The translations under genes were made by a program, and so were the position numbers. Below are positions 34,903 through 44,007 of a stretch of DNA of 64,000 nucleotides, piece after piece. Source of the stretch: Devosia ginsengisoli (GTDB taxonomy: Bacteria; Pseudomonadota; Alphaproteobacteria; Rhizobiales; Devosiaceae); NCBI RefSeq assembly GCF_024707105.1, contig NZ_JANQAJ010000006.1, forward strand, positions 124,001 through 188,000. The letters are read 5' to 3'. The notes beneath the pieces are model-generated. The model did not search any database, was not told the origin of the DNA, and was given only the letters and a program-made list of their open reading frames with translations. The stretch's first letter is position 1, and the number at the start of each line of letters is the position of its first letter.

Positions 34903-37818
34903 ATGCATCTGCTGCTCGTCGATGGCTCGGGCTATATCTTCCGCGCCTTTCACGCCCTGCCCCCGCTCAACCGCAAGTCCGACGGGCTGCCGGTCGGCTC
35001 CGTGCAGGGCTTCTGCAACATGCTGTGGAAGCTGATGGAAGACCTCAAGGGCGAGGACGAGCCGACCCATATGGCCGTTATCTTCGACCATTCCGGCAAG
35101 ACCTTCCGCGATGATTTCTATGCCGAGTACAAGGCCCAGCGGCCGCCGGCGCCGCCCGAGCTGGTGCCGCAATTCCCGCTGACCCGCGCCGCCACGCGCG
35201 CCTACAATATTCCCTCCATCGAGATGGAGGGCTGGGAGGCCGACGACATCATCGCCACCTATGCCTGCCAGGCGCGCAATGCCGGCGGCAAGGTCACCAT
35301 CGTCTCCTCCGACAAGGACCTGATGCAACTGGTCGAGCCCGATGGCTCCATCCGCCTGCTCGACACCATTCCCCGCCCCGGCCAGCCGCCCTTGCGCTGG
35401 ATCGGCGTCGAGGAAGTATTCAACAAGTTCGGCGTCACGCCCGACAAGGTCATCGACGTGCAGGCTTTGTGCGGCGACAGCGTCGACAATGTCCCCGGCG
35501 TGCCGGGCATCGGCGTCAAGACCGCCGCCGAGCTGATCAATACCTATGGGGACCTCGAAACCCTGCTCGAGCGCGCCGGCGAGATCAAGCAGAATGCCCG
35601 CCGCGAAAAGCTCATCGCCAATGCCGAGCTGGCCCGCATTTCCAAGCGCCTCGTAACCCTGGAGCAGAAGGTTCCGGTCGAGATCGGCCTCGATGGCCTT
35701 GCCCGCCAGCCCATCGAGCCGGGCAAGCTCTTCCCCTTCCTCAAGGCGATGGAATTCCTCACCATCACCAAGCGGCTGGGCGGGCTGATCGGGGCCGATC
35801 CCGACGCCTGGGAGGCCGATCCCGCGCTTGCCGCCGTGCCCGCCTCCCCGGTCGGCTTCAACAACGAGGCCCGCGCCGAAGCCCGCGCGGCGCGGCAGGA
35901 GGCCGAGGGCCGCGCCGGCTCGCCCGTCGTGCTCCATGCCGCCGCCGCGCACGAGGCCACCCGCGCCATTCCGTGGAACAAGGACGCCTACGAAATCATC
36001 CGCGATGCGGCCCACCTGCAACGCTGGATCGACGCCGCCTATCGCGAAGGGCTCGTCGCCGTGGATGCCGAAAGCACCGGGCTCGACAACCAGACGGCCG
36101 ATCTCGTCGGCCTCTCCTTCGCCACCCAGCCCGGCAATGGCGCCTATCTGCCGCTCGGGCATACGACCGGGGAAGGCGACATGTTCGGCGGCGGCCATGC
36201 CGAAGGCCAGATGGATATCCGCCAGGCGCTCGACATGCTGCGGCCCCTGCTGGCCGACAAGGCGATCCTCAAGATCTTCCACAATGCCAAATACGATCTG
36301 GGCCTGCTCGCCCGCTACGACATCGCCGTCAACAGCCTCGATGACACGCTCCTGCTGAGCTATTCGCTGGACGGCCCGCAATTCAACACCATGTCCGAAC
36401 TGGCCGATCACTGGCTCGGCGTGCCCGGCCAGTCGATCAAGGACCTGATCGGGTCCGGCAAGGGCCAGATCACCTTCGCCCAGGTGCCGATCGACAAGGC
36501 CGCGCTCTATGCCGCCGAGGACAGCGACATGACGCTCCGCCTCTGGCGCATCCTCAAGCCGCGCCTCGCCGCCGAAGGCATGACCACGCTTTACGAGACC
36601 ATCGAGCGGCCGCTGGCCCCGGTGCTGGCCCGTATGGAAGGCCGCGGCATTTCCGTCGATCGGCAGATTCTCGCCCGCCTCTCGGGCGATTTCGCCCAGC
36701 GCGCCGCTGCGCTCGAAGCGCAGGCCTATGAACTGGCGGGCAGTAATTTCAATCTCGGCTCCCCCAAGCAGCTCGGCGAAATCCTCTTCGACCGCATGGG
36801 GCTCGAAGGGGGCACCAAGACCAAGACCGGCGCCTGGTCCACCGGCGCCGATGTGCTGGAAGACCTCGCCCTCAAGGGCGTGCCCCTCGCCCGCACCATT
36901 GTCGACTGGCGGCAGCTCACCAAGCTCATGGGCACCTATACCAATGCCCTGCCCGAATACATGAATGCCCGCACCGGCCGCGTCCACACCACCTATAGCC
37001 AGCACTCCGTGCTGACCGGGCGCCTGTCCTCCAACGATCCCAACCTGCAGAATATCCCGGTGCGCACCGAGGACGGCCGCAAGATCCGCACCGCCTTCGT
37101 CGCCGCGCCGGGCAAGCTGCTGATTTCAGCCGACTACAGCCAGATCGAGCTGCGGGTCCTGGCCCATATTGCCGATATCCAGGCCCTCAAGGACGCCTTC
37201 GAGGAAGGGCTCGACATTCACGCCATGACGGCATCGGAAATGTTCGGCGTGCCGGTCGAAGGCATGCCGTCCGACGTGCGCCGCCGCGCCAAGGCCATCA
37301 ATTTCGGCATCATCTACGGCATTTCCGCCTTCGGTCTCGCCAACCAGCTCGGCATCGAGCGCTCGGTGGCCGGCGACTATATCAAGACCTATTTCGAGCG
37401 CTTCCCCGGCATCAAGGACTATATGGACGAGCAGCGCCGCCGGGTAAAAGTGGACGGCTATGTCTCGACCATTTTCGGCCGCAAGATCAACTTCCCCAAC
37501 GCCAATTCCAGCCACGCCGCCGAACGCAGCTTCGTCGAACGCGCCTCCATCAACGCCCCCATCCAGGGCTCGGCCGCCGACATCATCCGCCGCGCCATGA
37601 TCCGCATGGAACCGGAACTGAAACAGGCCGGCATCGAAGCCGACATGCTGCTGCAAGTGCATGACGAACTGATCTTCGAAGTCCCCGAGGGCACGGAAGA
37701 CACGGCCATGCCGGTGATCAAGCGGGTGATGGAGGGGGCGGCGGAACCGGCGGTGAGGCTAACCGTGCCGATCCAGGTGGACGCCCATGCCGCACGGGAT
37801 TGGGATGGGGCGCACTAA
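34903..37818 (+). CDS. polA: DNA polymerase I
   Basis: This 971-residue enzyme starts at ATG 34903. The N-terminal 5'-3' exonuclease/flap domain (residues 1-290) has LLVDGSGYIFRAFHALPPL and GDSVDNVPGVPGIGVKTAA. The 3'-5' exonuclease domain retains the DxE motif in AVDAESTGLDNQTADLVGL and so looks active. The C-terminal polymerase domain has ADYSQIELRVLAHI, RRRAKAINFGIIYGISAFGL and LLQVHDELIFEVP. It functions in Okazaki fragment processing and repair. It diverges from the response-regulator gene. Confidence 0.98.
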   Translation: MHLLLVDGSGYIFRAFHALPPLNRKSDGLPVGSVQGFCNMLWKLMEDLKGEDEPTHMAVIFDHSGKTFRDDFYAEYKAQRPPAPPELVPQFPLTRAATRAYNIPSIEMEGWEADDIIATYACQARNAGGKVTIVSSDKDLMQLVEPDGSIRLLDTIPRPGQPPLRWIGVEEVFNKFGVTPDKVIDVQALCGDSVDNVPGVPGIGVKTAAELINTYGDLETLLERAGEIKQNARREKLIANAELARISKRLVTLEQKVPVEIGLDGLARQPIEPGKLFPFLKAMEFLTITKRLGGLIGADPDAWEADPALAAVPASPVGFNNEARAEARAARQEAEGRAGSPVVLHAAAAHEATRAIPWNKDAYEIIRDAAHLQRWIDAAYREGLVAVDAESTGLDNQTADLVGLSFATQPGNGAYLPLGHTTGEGDMFGGGHAEGQMDIRQALDMLRPLLADKAILKIFHNAKYDLGLLARYDIAVNSLDDTLLLSYSLDGPQFNTMSELADHWLGVPGQSIKDLIGSGKGQITFAQVPIDKAALYAAEDSDMTLRLWRILKPRLAAEGMTTLYETIERPLAPVLARMEGRGISVDRQILARLSGDFAQRAAALEAQAYELAGSNFNLGSPKQLGEILFDRMGLEGGTKTKTGAWSTGADVLEDLALKGVPLARTIVDWRQLTKLMGTYTNALPEYMNARTGRVHTTYSQHSVLTGRLSSNDPNLQNIPVRTEDGRKIRTAFVAAPGKLLISADYSQIELRVLAHIADIQALKDAFEEGLDIHAMTASEMFGVPVEGMPSDVRRRAKAINFGIIYGISAFGLANQLGIERSVAGDYIKTYFERFPGIKDYMDEQRRRVKVDGYVSTIFGRKINFPNANSSHAAERSFVERASINAPIQGSAADIIRRAMIRMEPELKQAGIEADMLLQVHDELIFEVPEGTEDTAMPVIKRVMEGAAEPAVRLTVPIQVDAHAARDWDGAH

Positions 37819-37832
37819 CGTATGGCGGACGT

Positions 37833-37854
37833 AAATCGCTGCAGTGAGCGATTT
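37833..37854. terminator. hairpin after polA
   Basis: AAATCGCT and AGCGATTT form a perfect 8-bp stem around a 6-nt loop, 15 nt after the polA stop. The T-rich end is short, so termination would be weak. It lies between polA and the convergent Panacea operon and could serve both directions. Confidence 0.45.
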
Positions 37855-37892
37855 TAGCAGATCAGGTCCAGAGAGCTATGCTCTTTGGGCGA

Positions 37893-38654
37893 TTACTTGT
37901 CGTCAAAAAGAGTGGGGTCGCTAGTACGGGTGTCCTCACCAGCCTCGTCGGAAGCCCTATCAGCCGCGACTTTCTCAGCGGCAAGTATCGCCCTAGCCTC
38001 CTCGCGTGCTGCGAGGTACAGCATAACTTGGTCATTCAGTTCGCTTTCAGGCAAGAGGTCGTAGTCTCCTCTGGACCAAACCTCAGATTCTCGGATGCCT
38101 TCGGAATTCTTAGGAAAGAACAGGAACTCGGCCGGGGAGTTCAGATAGTCAGTCAGCGACAGAAATGCGTCTTCGCACACCGTGGCCAGAAGACGGCGCT
38201 GAGATATGCTCAGCTGGATTTGACTCCACCCGCATAAAAAAAGCGGTACGAATCGTTCGTGCTCACGAATTACAGATAGTGGAGCGACTGGAACTAAGAT
38301 GTCCCTTGAGACCCTAAACCATTGCCTCTCGAAGCTCACTGCGGCAAATTTAGGGTACTTTCGGTTCACATCATATTCAAAGAAGGCATCAACCAATGCC
38401 CTGTTCTGACCCCTCCCTGCCGGCGCGCCCGAACGTTGAGTAATCGCAACCGCTGTATCGTAGTCGATACCCAAAGCTAGACGATCTCGTATAGCAGACG
38501 ATCCAGTTTGATACGTAAATCGAGGCATCCCGCGCACGAATGACAAAATGGACTTTGTCGTTTCCGGTTGCGTGCTTCGCACGAAACGAACCCAATTATG
38601 ACTAGAAGGAGGGCGATCCAACTTCGAAATTGCCTTACTCAAGTCTACTGGCAT
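37893..38654 (-). CDS. putative toxin or partner protein of the Panacea operon
   Basis: This 253-residue soluble protein overlaps the Panacea-domain gene by ATGA and is its second cistron. Sections include NWVRFVRSTQPETTKSILSF, DYDTAVAITQRSGAPAGRGQ, Trp/Phe-rich FERQWFRVSRDILVPVAPLS and an acidic, helical C-terminus (LAAREEARAILAAEKVAADR) ending in DDK. I recognise no toxin domain. By analogy with Panacea (PanA) systems, the non-Panacea gene is usually the toxin. Base composition is clearly less GC-rich than the neighbours, suggesting transfer. Alternatively it may be a phage-defence or DNA-associated accessory. Confidence 0.7.
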   Translation of the reverse strand: MPVDLSKAISKLDRPPSSHNWVRFVRSTQPETTKSILSFVRGMPRFTYQTGSSAIRDRLALGIDYDTAVAITQRSGAPAGRGQNRALVDAFFEYDVNRKYPKFAAVSFERQWFRVSRDILVPVAPLSVIREHERFVPLFLCGWSQIQLSISQRRLLATVCEDAFLSLTDYLNSPAEFLFFPKNSEGIRESEVWSRGDYDLLPESELNDQVMLYLAAREEARAILAAEKVAADRASDEAGEDTRTSDPTLFDDK

Positions 38655-39142
38655 CAGTGTCTCCAGCCTTCTTTAAGCCACGCCAATATAGATTCATTTG
38701 AGATACGCATTGAGGCGTTAGTCATGGTGTCATGATTCCAAGCACGATCCCAAGGGCCACCTTCGACGTGGGATTCAGCTCTCATAGCGCTAGCGGACAA
38801 CGCGGAATATTTATGCACTAGCGGCCGAAGCACCGCGAGCATTTCAAGTGGCAGATCAGCATTGGCCACTTCTTCTTTGCCTGTCCGCGGGCTCAGCGCG
38901 GTTGCTCGACCCAAGATCGGCGCATCGCCAAATGCTTTGAATTGAGAATAGAGTTCACGAAAAACTGGCCCATGTTCCCACGCTTCGATCTTTGCGGTCA
39001 CAAGTGGCCGCTCAGTTAAAGCGAGCATGTCAACGTGCAAGAAATAAACGAGCTTGTTGATTTGCATATTGGAGAGGGGGCGCCCCTCTTCCTCTGCTAA
39101 ATCAAGCGCCAAATTAGCGATAGCTCGTACATCGTAAACCAC
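38654..39142 (-). CDS. Panacea (SocA/DUF4065) domain protein, probable antitoxin
   Basis: This 162-residue Panacea-domain protein has YDVRAIANLALDLAEEEGRP, then LSNMQINKLVYFLHVDML and IEAWEHGPVFRELYSQFKAF, the core of the SocA/GepA family. Panacea proteins act as antitoxins or chaperone-like adaptors for varied toxins. The start is GTG at 39142, which matches the usual family N-terminus, with only a weak ribosome site. It leads the two-gene operon downstream of polA. Composition differs from the core genes on both sides. Confidence 0.85.
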   Translation of the reverse strand: MVYDVRAIANLALDLAEEEGRPLSNMQINKLVYFLHVDMLALTERPLVTAKIEAWEHGPVFRELYSQFKAFGDAPILGRATALSPRTGKEEVANADLPLEMLAVLRPLVHKYSALSASAMRAESHVEGGPWDRAWNHDTMTNASMRISNESILAWLKEGWRH

Positions 39143-39409
39143 GATCTACCATATCTGTTTTCTATTTGTTCTACAACAGATGAGCTGCCAGTGGGCACGG
39201 AAATCCACAACGAAAAACCCTCACGACCCTGGGGGGTCATACCGGCGCAGGCCGGGATGCATGTCCGTGATGCCCGAAACCACCAGCTTGAGGATAACGC
39301 CGCGAATGGATCCCGGCCTCCGCTAGAATGACATCGCGGTTGGGCAGGTTTAGCGCTCGTCGGTTCCTGATGAATCCTTCTATACGTCCCACCTGACCAC
39401 ACCCACGGT

Positions 39410-39530
39410 GTCACCCCGGCCTTGAGCCGGGGCCCATCCCGAGATCGCCCCACATCCGCAAGGTGGGACGAATGACCACCGCGTCCATCCAGCCATCTCA
39501 GGATGGATCCCGGCTCAAGGCCGGGATGAC
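39410..39530. repeat. REP-like inverted repeat with 30-bp arms
   Basis: The arms at 39410-39439 and 39501-39530 are inverted copies differing at about three of 30 positions, each containing CCGGCCTTGAGCCGGG or its complement. The 452-bp gap from 39143 to 39594 holds this element, a related partial palindrome near 39240-39270, and a direct repeat of ATGACATCGCG followed by TGGGGCAGGTTT-like sequence near 39329 and 39526. No gene is supported there. The family resembles dispersed palindromes common in alphaproteobacteria. Confidence 0.75.
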
Positions 39531-39594
39531 ATCGCGTGTGGGGCAGGTTTGGTGTCCTACTCCCCATACGCGCCACCGCCGGGCGCAAGCCCCT

Positions 39595-39888
39595 CTACTT
39601 GATGATCTCCCACCACAAGTCCCGCCAATCGGGGTTCGTTTCCTCGATCAGCGCGTCCTTCCACGGCCGCAGCCATTTCTTGAGGCGTTTCTCGTGCCGG
39701 ATGGCCGCTTCGATATCCTCATGCACCGCGAACCAGACCAGATGCTTGCAGTCATGCGTCTTGCTGAAGCCATCAACCAGCCCCTCGCGGTGCTCATGCA
39801 CGCGGCGCAGGAGATCATTGGTGACGCCGGTATAGAGCACCCCATGCTTGCGATTGGTGACGATGTAAACGAAGTAGTTCTGCCCCAT
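39595..39888 (-). CDS. GIY-YIG domain protein (UPF0213-like)
   Basis: This 97-residue single-domain protein shows VYIVTNRKHGVLYTGVTNDL (the GIY-YIG strands), Arg in LLRRVHEHREG and Glu in RHEKRLKKWLRPWKDALIE. The ATG at 39888 sits just before the domain. Such stand-alone domains are abundant in genomes like this; their nuclease role is unproven. It is next to a REP-like region, where these small genes are often found. Confidence 0.9.
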   Translation of the reverse strand: MGQNYFVYIVTNRKHGVLYTGVTNDLLRRVHEHREGLVDGFSKTHDCKHLVWFAVHEDIEAAIRHEKRLKKWLRPWKDALIEETNPDWRDLWWEIIK

Positions 39889-40044
39889 CCCATCACAAAA
39901 GCATGGCACCACTGAGCCATCAACCCACCTTGCCGCCGCGAACTGAGCCGCCTTCCGGGCAGGGGCCACTTGTCCCCACGTCCGGCCGCCATGCCATACT
40001 CAGGCCGTTTGCGCGCAGCGCCCCGCCGCGCCTATCATGGAGCC

Positions 40045-40515
40045 ATGCCCGAGACACCGCGCCAGCCGCTTATCCCCGATGCCTATGCCGCCATGGTAAT
40101 TGCCGGCGTGCTGTTGCTCGATTTCGTCGTGCCCCTGCCGCTGCTGCCGCCGGCCGGGCTGACCGCGCCGCTCACCTGGGCCGGCATTGTCCTCGCCCTT
40201 TGCGGTTTCGTGCTCGAAATGCGGGCGGCGCAGGCGCTCACCGCGGCGGGCACGACCACCAGGCCCAACGCATCGCCGCAGGCGCTGGTGACGTCAGGGC
40301 CCTATCGTTGGAGCCGCAATCCCTTCTATTGCGGGCTGCTGCTGGTACTGGCCGGGGCGTGCCTCGCCGTCAGTCTCGAATGGGCGCTGCTCGGCCTGCC
40401 GCTGCTCTGGCTACTGCTCGACCGGCTGGTCGTGCCGCATGAGGAGGCCAGGCTGGCGCAGGGTTTCGGCGCCGAATGGTTCACCTATGCCGGCGCCACG
40501 CGCCGCTGGCTCTAG
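40045..40515 (+). CDS. isoprenylcysteine carboxyl methyltransferase-like membrane protein
   Basis: This 156-residue protein with four membrane helices has a C-terminal SAM-binding type segment: ALVTSGPYRWSRNPFYCGLL and later VVPHEEARLAQGFGAEWFTY. The RNPxY and HEE motifs place it in the ICMT/PEMT-like family (COG2020). The bacterial substrate is unknown, possibly a lipid or small thiol. The ATG at 40045 fits the first helix. It converges on tsaE. Confidence 0.88.
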   Translation: MPETPRQPLIPDAYAAMVIAGVLLLDFVVPLPLLPPAGLTAPLTWAGIVLALCGFVLEMRAAQALTAAGTTTRPNASPQALVTSGPYRWSRNPFYCGLLLVLAGACLAVSLEWALLGLPLLWLLLDRLVVPHEEARLAQGFGAEWFTYAGATRRWL

Positions 40516-40635
40516 AAGCGAAAATCCCAATGGATCATGCGGGTTCCCGCCCACCGGCAGGCGCATTTTGCCGCGCCAGATGCGCCGATCGGTGGTGCTC
40601 GATGCTAACAGTCCGTTAACACTAAGGCCGCAGTG

Positions 40636-41052
40636 CTAACGCGTCACCGTCACCACGCGCCCCACCCCGTCAGGCGGGATGGCGAGGCTGACCGTGAGCG
40701 TCGCCGCCGCCACGATTTCGGGCGACCGCGCCGCCCATTCGACCAGCACGATGGCATCGGGGTTGTCCAGCAGCCCCAGTTCGTCCACCTCGCGTGGGTC
40801 GCCCAGCCGATAGAGATCGGCATGCAGCACCGGGCCCTTTGCCGTGTCATAGGGCTGCACCAGAGCAAAGGTGGGCGAGGGCACATCGAGCGCGGGATCG
40901 CCGGCCAGATGGCGGATGATGGCCCGGGCGAGCGCCGTCTTGCCTGCGCCAAGATCACCCTCCAGCACCACCAGATCGCCCGGTTTCAGGGCGTTTGCGA
41001 GCTCCACCCCCAGGGCTGCGGTCGCGGCATCGTCGGCCAGCAGCCGCTCCAT
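40636..41052 (-). CDS. tsaE: tRNA threonylcarbamoyladenosine biosynthesis ATPase TsaE
   Basis: This 138-residue P-loop protein has Walker A LEGDLGAGKTALARAI and the conserved SPTFALVQPYD, HADLYRLGDPREVDELGL and VLVEWAARSPE. It acts with TsaB and TsaD in making t6A37 of tRNA. It overlaps the divL stop by one base (TAATG), so the two are translationally coupled. The divL-tsaE order is common in alphaproteobacteria. Confidence 0.96.
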   Translation of the reverse strand: MERLLADDAATAALGVELANALKPGDLVVLEGDLGAGKTALARAIIRHLAGDPALDVPSPTFALVQPYDTAKGPVLHADLYRLGDPREVDELGLLDNPDAIVLVEWAARSPEIVAAATLTVSLAIPPDGVGRVVTVTR

Positions 41053-43505
41053 TACTCGGCCACGCCGGCCATGGCGCTGTCGCGCGGCAGGTTGACGATG
41101 ATGCGCGAGCCGCGCGGCTCACGCTTCTCGGCGCTGATTGTGCCGCCATGCAGATTGACGAAGGTCTTGACGATGGCCAGCCCCAGTCCGGCGCCGCGCT
41201 GGCGCCCGGTCGGCGTATCGATGCGGGTCTGGATGGCAGCGCGCATTTCGTCAGTGATTCCAGGGCCTTCGTCCTCGATGACGAAGAGCATCCGGTCGGC
41301 CCGCTGGCTCACCGACAGCCTGATTTCTCCGCCCGGCGGCGAGAAGCGGGCAGCGTTGGATAAGAGGTTATAGAGCACCTGCACGATGCGCGTGCCGTCG
41401 GCGATGAAGGGCGGCATGCCGTCCTCGATATCGACCACGAGATTGATCGGCTTTTCGCCCGAAATCTCCGGGAAGGTGGCCGACAGGCCAGCCCGCGCCT
41501 TGTCGATAAGTGTTGGAATATCAAGCAGTTCCGGCCGCAGTTCGGCAATGCCGGCATCGACCGAAGCCAGGTCGAGAATATTGTCGATGAGCACGCCCAG
41601 CGTCACCGAGCTGGCGCGGATATAGTCAATATAGGCCCGCTGCCGTTCGTTCAGGCTCCCGCCCTCGCTGCCCGCCAGCAGGTCGGCAAAGCCGATGATA
41701 TTGGTCAGCGGTGAGCGCAATTCGTAGGAGACATTCTCGACGAAGGCGTCCTTGAGCAGGTCGGCCGCCACCAGCGCATCGTTGCGCTCCTTCAACACCT
41801 TGGAATAGCTGGCGCTTTCGGTGACATCGAGGAAGGTCATCATGGTCTGCCCGTCGGGCAGGCGGGTGATGGCATAGTCGAGCAACCGCCCATCGGAGCG
41901 GTTGAGCCTTCCGGTCTGGTCGGAGCGGGTGGGGTTGAGGTCGATGATGCCGCGCTTGAGATCGCGCCAGATGCTGGCGCCATCCTCGGGGATGGCCCGG
42001 CCGGTCACTTCGGCGATCTGGTCGATATGGGGGTTCTGCCCCAGTTCGTTGACCGGCAGTTTCCACAGCGCAGAAAGCCGCGGATTGCTGAGGGTCAGCC
42101 GCCCATTGGTGCCGAACACCGCCACGGCCTCGCTGAGCGCATTGATGGTTTCGCGCTGCACGTTGGAGAAGGCCTTGTTGGTGCTTTCGAGCTTGAGCCT
42201 TTCAGTAATGTCTTCAAAGACATAGATGACGCCGCCTTGCGGGCCCGACGGCGCCGAAATCACCTTGATGGTGCGGCCGTCAGGCAGGTGCCAGGGCTCG
42301 TTTTCATGCGGCGTCTTGCGCGTGTAGCTCTGCAGATGCTGGCTGCGCCAGGTCTGGTAATCGACCTGGTTGGGCAGCATGCCATCGGTGCGCAGCTTGT
42401 CGAGAATGGCCCGCTCGTCGAGGCCGGGCACCAGGAATTTGCGGCTCAGATTCCACAGTTGGGCGTAGGCTTCGTTGAACTGGATCAGCTCGCGCCGGGC
42501 ATTGAAAATGGCGATGGGCGTGGTCAGCGCGCCGATGATGCCGCCGATATGAGCGAGGCCCGTCTCGGCAGGTCGGGTCTCGGACCGGGGACGCAGATAG
42601 CCGGCGCGGCCGCCGGCAATGGCGCATTCGATCAGATCGAACGCGCCCTGCCCCGGCCAGGCGATGGTCATGGCTTCCGGCTCGTCCGCCCCGGCACAAT
42701 CGAGCAGGTGCTGGCGCAGTTGGGCAGTATCGAGCAGCTCGGGCGGCGCCGCCTCGGTGCCGGTCTTGCCCAGCGCCCGGGCCAGCAGCAGATAGGGCTG
42801 GTTGGCATAGACCAGCCGGTCGTCGCGATTGCGGATGAAGGCGGGGTCGGCGAGCGTGGAAAGCACGGCGCGGATACTGGCGAGATCGCCGGTGGCCGGT
42901 GGCGGCGCCAAAGCCGGCTCGGTTTGCGGTTGCAGGAAGGCGGGCCGCAGCCGCATGGCCGCGCCGCCGCCCAGCACCCAGCCATCGGCGCGGATCAGCC
43001 TTCCATCGAGCGCATTGAGGCTGACGGCAAAGGCATGGCCATGCACGCGCAGGTCCTCGAGCAGGCGGGCCAGCTTGTCGGCGTCGCCATGCGACAGCCA
43101 GCTTGGGAAATTGAGCACGCTTTCGGGCTGGCGGCCGGGCGGCAGCACCGAGGCGGCCTGGCCGAGCAGGCGCGGCGCGCCCTCGCTGTTTTCGGTCCAC
43201 AGCACGGTGACTTCGCGCGTGCCAGACAGCAGCGCCTCATATTCGTCCACCATGGCCCGCAGCCCGGCAATCTGCCCGGCGGCGCGGCGGCGGGCGGCCT
43301 TGCCGTCGGCCAGCATGGTGCGGATGACCGCCATGGCCATGAGGGCGAAGGCCCCGGCGCCCACGGCAATGGCAAGCGGCGCGGCGCCGACGAAACTCGC
43401 CGCATTGAGGCCCTGTGCGAGGGCGGGGACCGCCGTCATCAGGGTAAGAGGGGCCGCTGCCAGTGCTGCGAATCCCCAATGCTTCCGGAATCGATCCGGC
43501 GCCAT
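41052..43505 (-). CDS. divL: DivL, atypical PAS kinase of the CtrA pathway
   Basis: This 817-residue membrane-anchored PAS-rich kinase has an N-terminal helix pair (about residues 12-65), PAS-like domains (about 80-190, 215-300, 325-435 and 450-565), then DHp and HATPase domains. The phospho-acceptor position is Tyr594 in ENVSYELRSPLTNIIGFADL instead of His, the hallmark of DivL (Tyr550 in Caulobacter). The ATPase has NLLSNAARFSPPGG and a TGRQRGAGLGLAIVKTFVNL G-box. DivL binds DivK~P and CckA to steer CtrA phosphorylation at the pole. It is followed by tsaE. Confidence 0.93.
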   Translation of the reverse strand: MAPDRFRKHWGFAALAAAPLTLMTAVPALAQGLNAASFVGAAPLAIAVGAGAFALMAMAVIRTMLADGKAARRRAAGQIAGLRAMVDEYEALLSGTREVTVLWTENSEGAPRLLGQAASVLPPGRQPESVLNFPSWLSHGDADKLARLLEDLRVHGHAFAVSLNALDGRLIRADGWVLGGGAAMRLRPAFLQPQTEPALAPPPATGDLASIRAVLSTLADPAFIRNRDDRLVYANQPYLLLARALGKTGTEAAPPELLDTAQLRQHLLDCAGADEPEAMTIAWPGQGAFDLIECAIAGGRAGYLRPRSETRPAETGLAHIGGIIGALTTPIAIFNARRELIQFNEAYAQLWNLSRKFLVPGLDERAILDKLRTDGMLPNQVDYQTWRSQHLQSYTRKTPHENEPWHLPDGRTIKVISAPSGPQGGVIYVFEDITERLKLESTNKAFSNVQRETINALSEAVAVFGTNGRLTLSNPRLSALWKLPVNELGQNPHIDQIAEVTGRAIPEDGASIWRDLKRGIIDLNPTRSDQTGRLNRSDGRLLDYAITRLPDGQTMMTFLDVTESASYSKVLKERNDALVAADLLKDAFVENVSYELRSPLTNIIGFADLLAGSEGGSLNERQRAYIDYIRASSVTLGVLIDNILDLASVDAGIAELRPELLDIPTLIDKARAGLSATFPEISGEKPINLVVDIEDGMPPFIADGTRIVQVLYNLLSNAARFSPPGGEIRLSVSQRADRMLFVIEDEGPGITDEMRAAIQTRIDTPTGRQRGAGLGLAIVKTFVNLHGGTISAEKREPRGSRIIVNLPRDSAMAGVAE

Positions 43506-43807
43506 GCGCTGCCCTCTAGGTCAAATTCATTGTTGCCAGCCCGGCTGCGGAGCAACCGGTACGCTTCAACTCGAGCGAAGGGACCAAACGCGGAGTCCGC
43601 ACGGAATCCGGTCCTCTTCGAACCAGCCGCATGTCCCCCAGCGGCCGAATCACTATGACCATACCGGCCCAGGGAATCGGCTAAAAGAGTCTTAATGACT
43701 GTGCATTGGGGGCAAAGTATCGATATCAGGGATTGACGGAGAACGAAGCAGCAACGCGCAACGACCGCAGAAACGTGGTCCGCCAAACGCACATCCTGCC
43801 CAAACAA

Positions 43808-43933
43808 CCCCCACCCTCAATCCCTCCCCGCAAGGGGGAGGGAGGCGCCAGATCGACCCTCAAGGGTCATCCCGAATATCTTCGCAACTACGGAGCAGGC
43901 TTCCCCCTTGTGGGGAGGGAATGAGGGTGGGGG
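43808..43933. repeat. BIME-like inverted repeat with 34-bp arms
   Basis: The arms at 43808-43841 and 43900-43933 are inverted copies with a few mismatches, each containing CCCCCACCCTCA and a CCTCCCC/AAGGGGG hairpin. The 502-bp region from 43506 to 44007 otherwise contains the divL promoter side, a weak CtrA-like site at 43681-43696 and the ahcY terminator. No gene is supported in it. Confidence 0.75.
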
Positions 43934-43951
43934 TGAGTCACAGCACCGGGC

Positions 43952-43987
43952 AAACAAAAACGCCCGCAGCCAAAAAGCCACGGGCGC
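43952..43987 (-). terminator. rho-independent terminator of ahcY
   Basis: Read on the minus strand, CGCCCG pairs with CGGGCG about 14 nt apart, followed by TTTTTGTTTG. It begins about 21 nt after the ahcY stop, the expected place for the end of that transcript. Confidence 0.75.
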
Positions 43988-44007
43988 TCCCATTCATACG
44001 CAGCCGA

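Noticed and set aside
34789..37005. Very long open frame opposite polA (about 738 codons)
   Set aside because: It is the antisense of polA in a GC-rich genome. It is rich in Gly, His and Asp with no domain. The same applies to the long antisense frames over ccoN (2251-3531), ccoI (6315-8264) and pccA (62621-63961).
40605..40620. CTAA-N7-TTAAC, one mismatch from a CtrA site
   Set aside because: It lies between the 3' ends of the convergent ICMT-like and tsaE genes, so it is not in a promoter.
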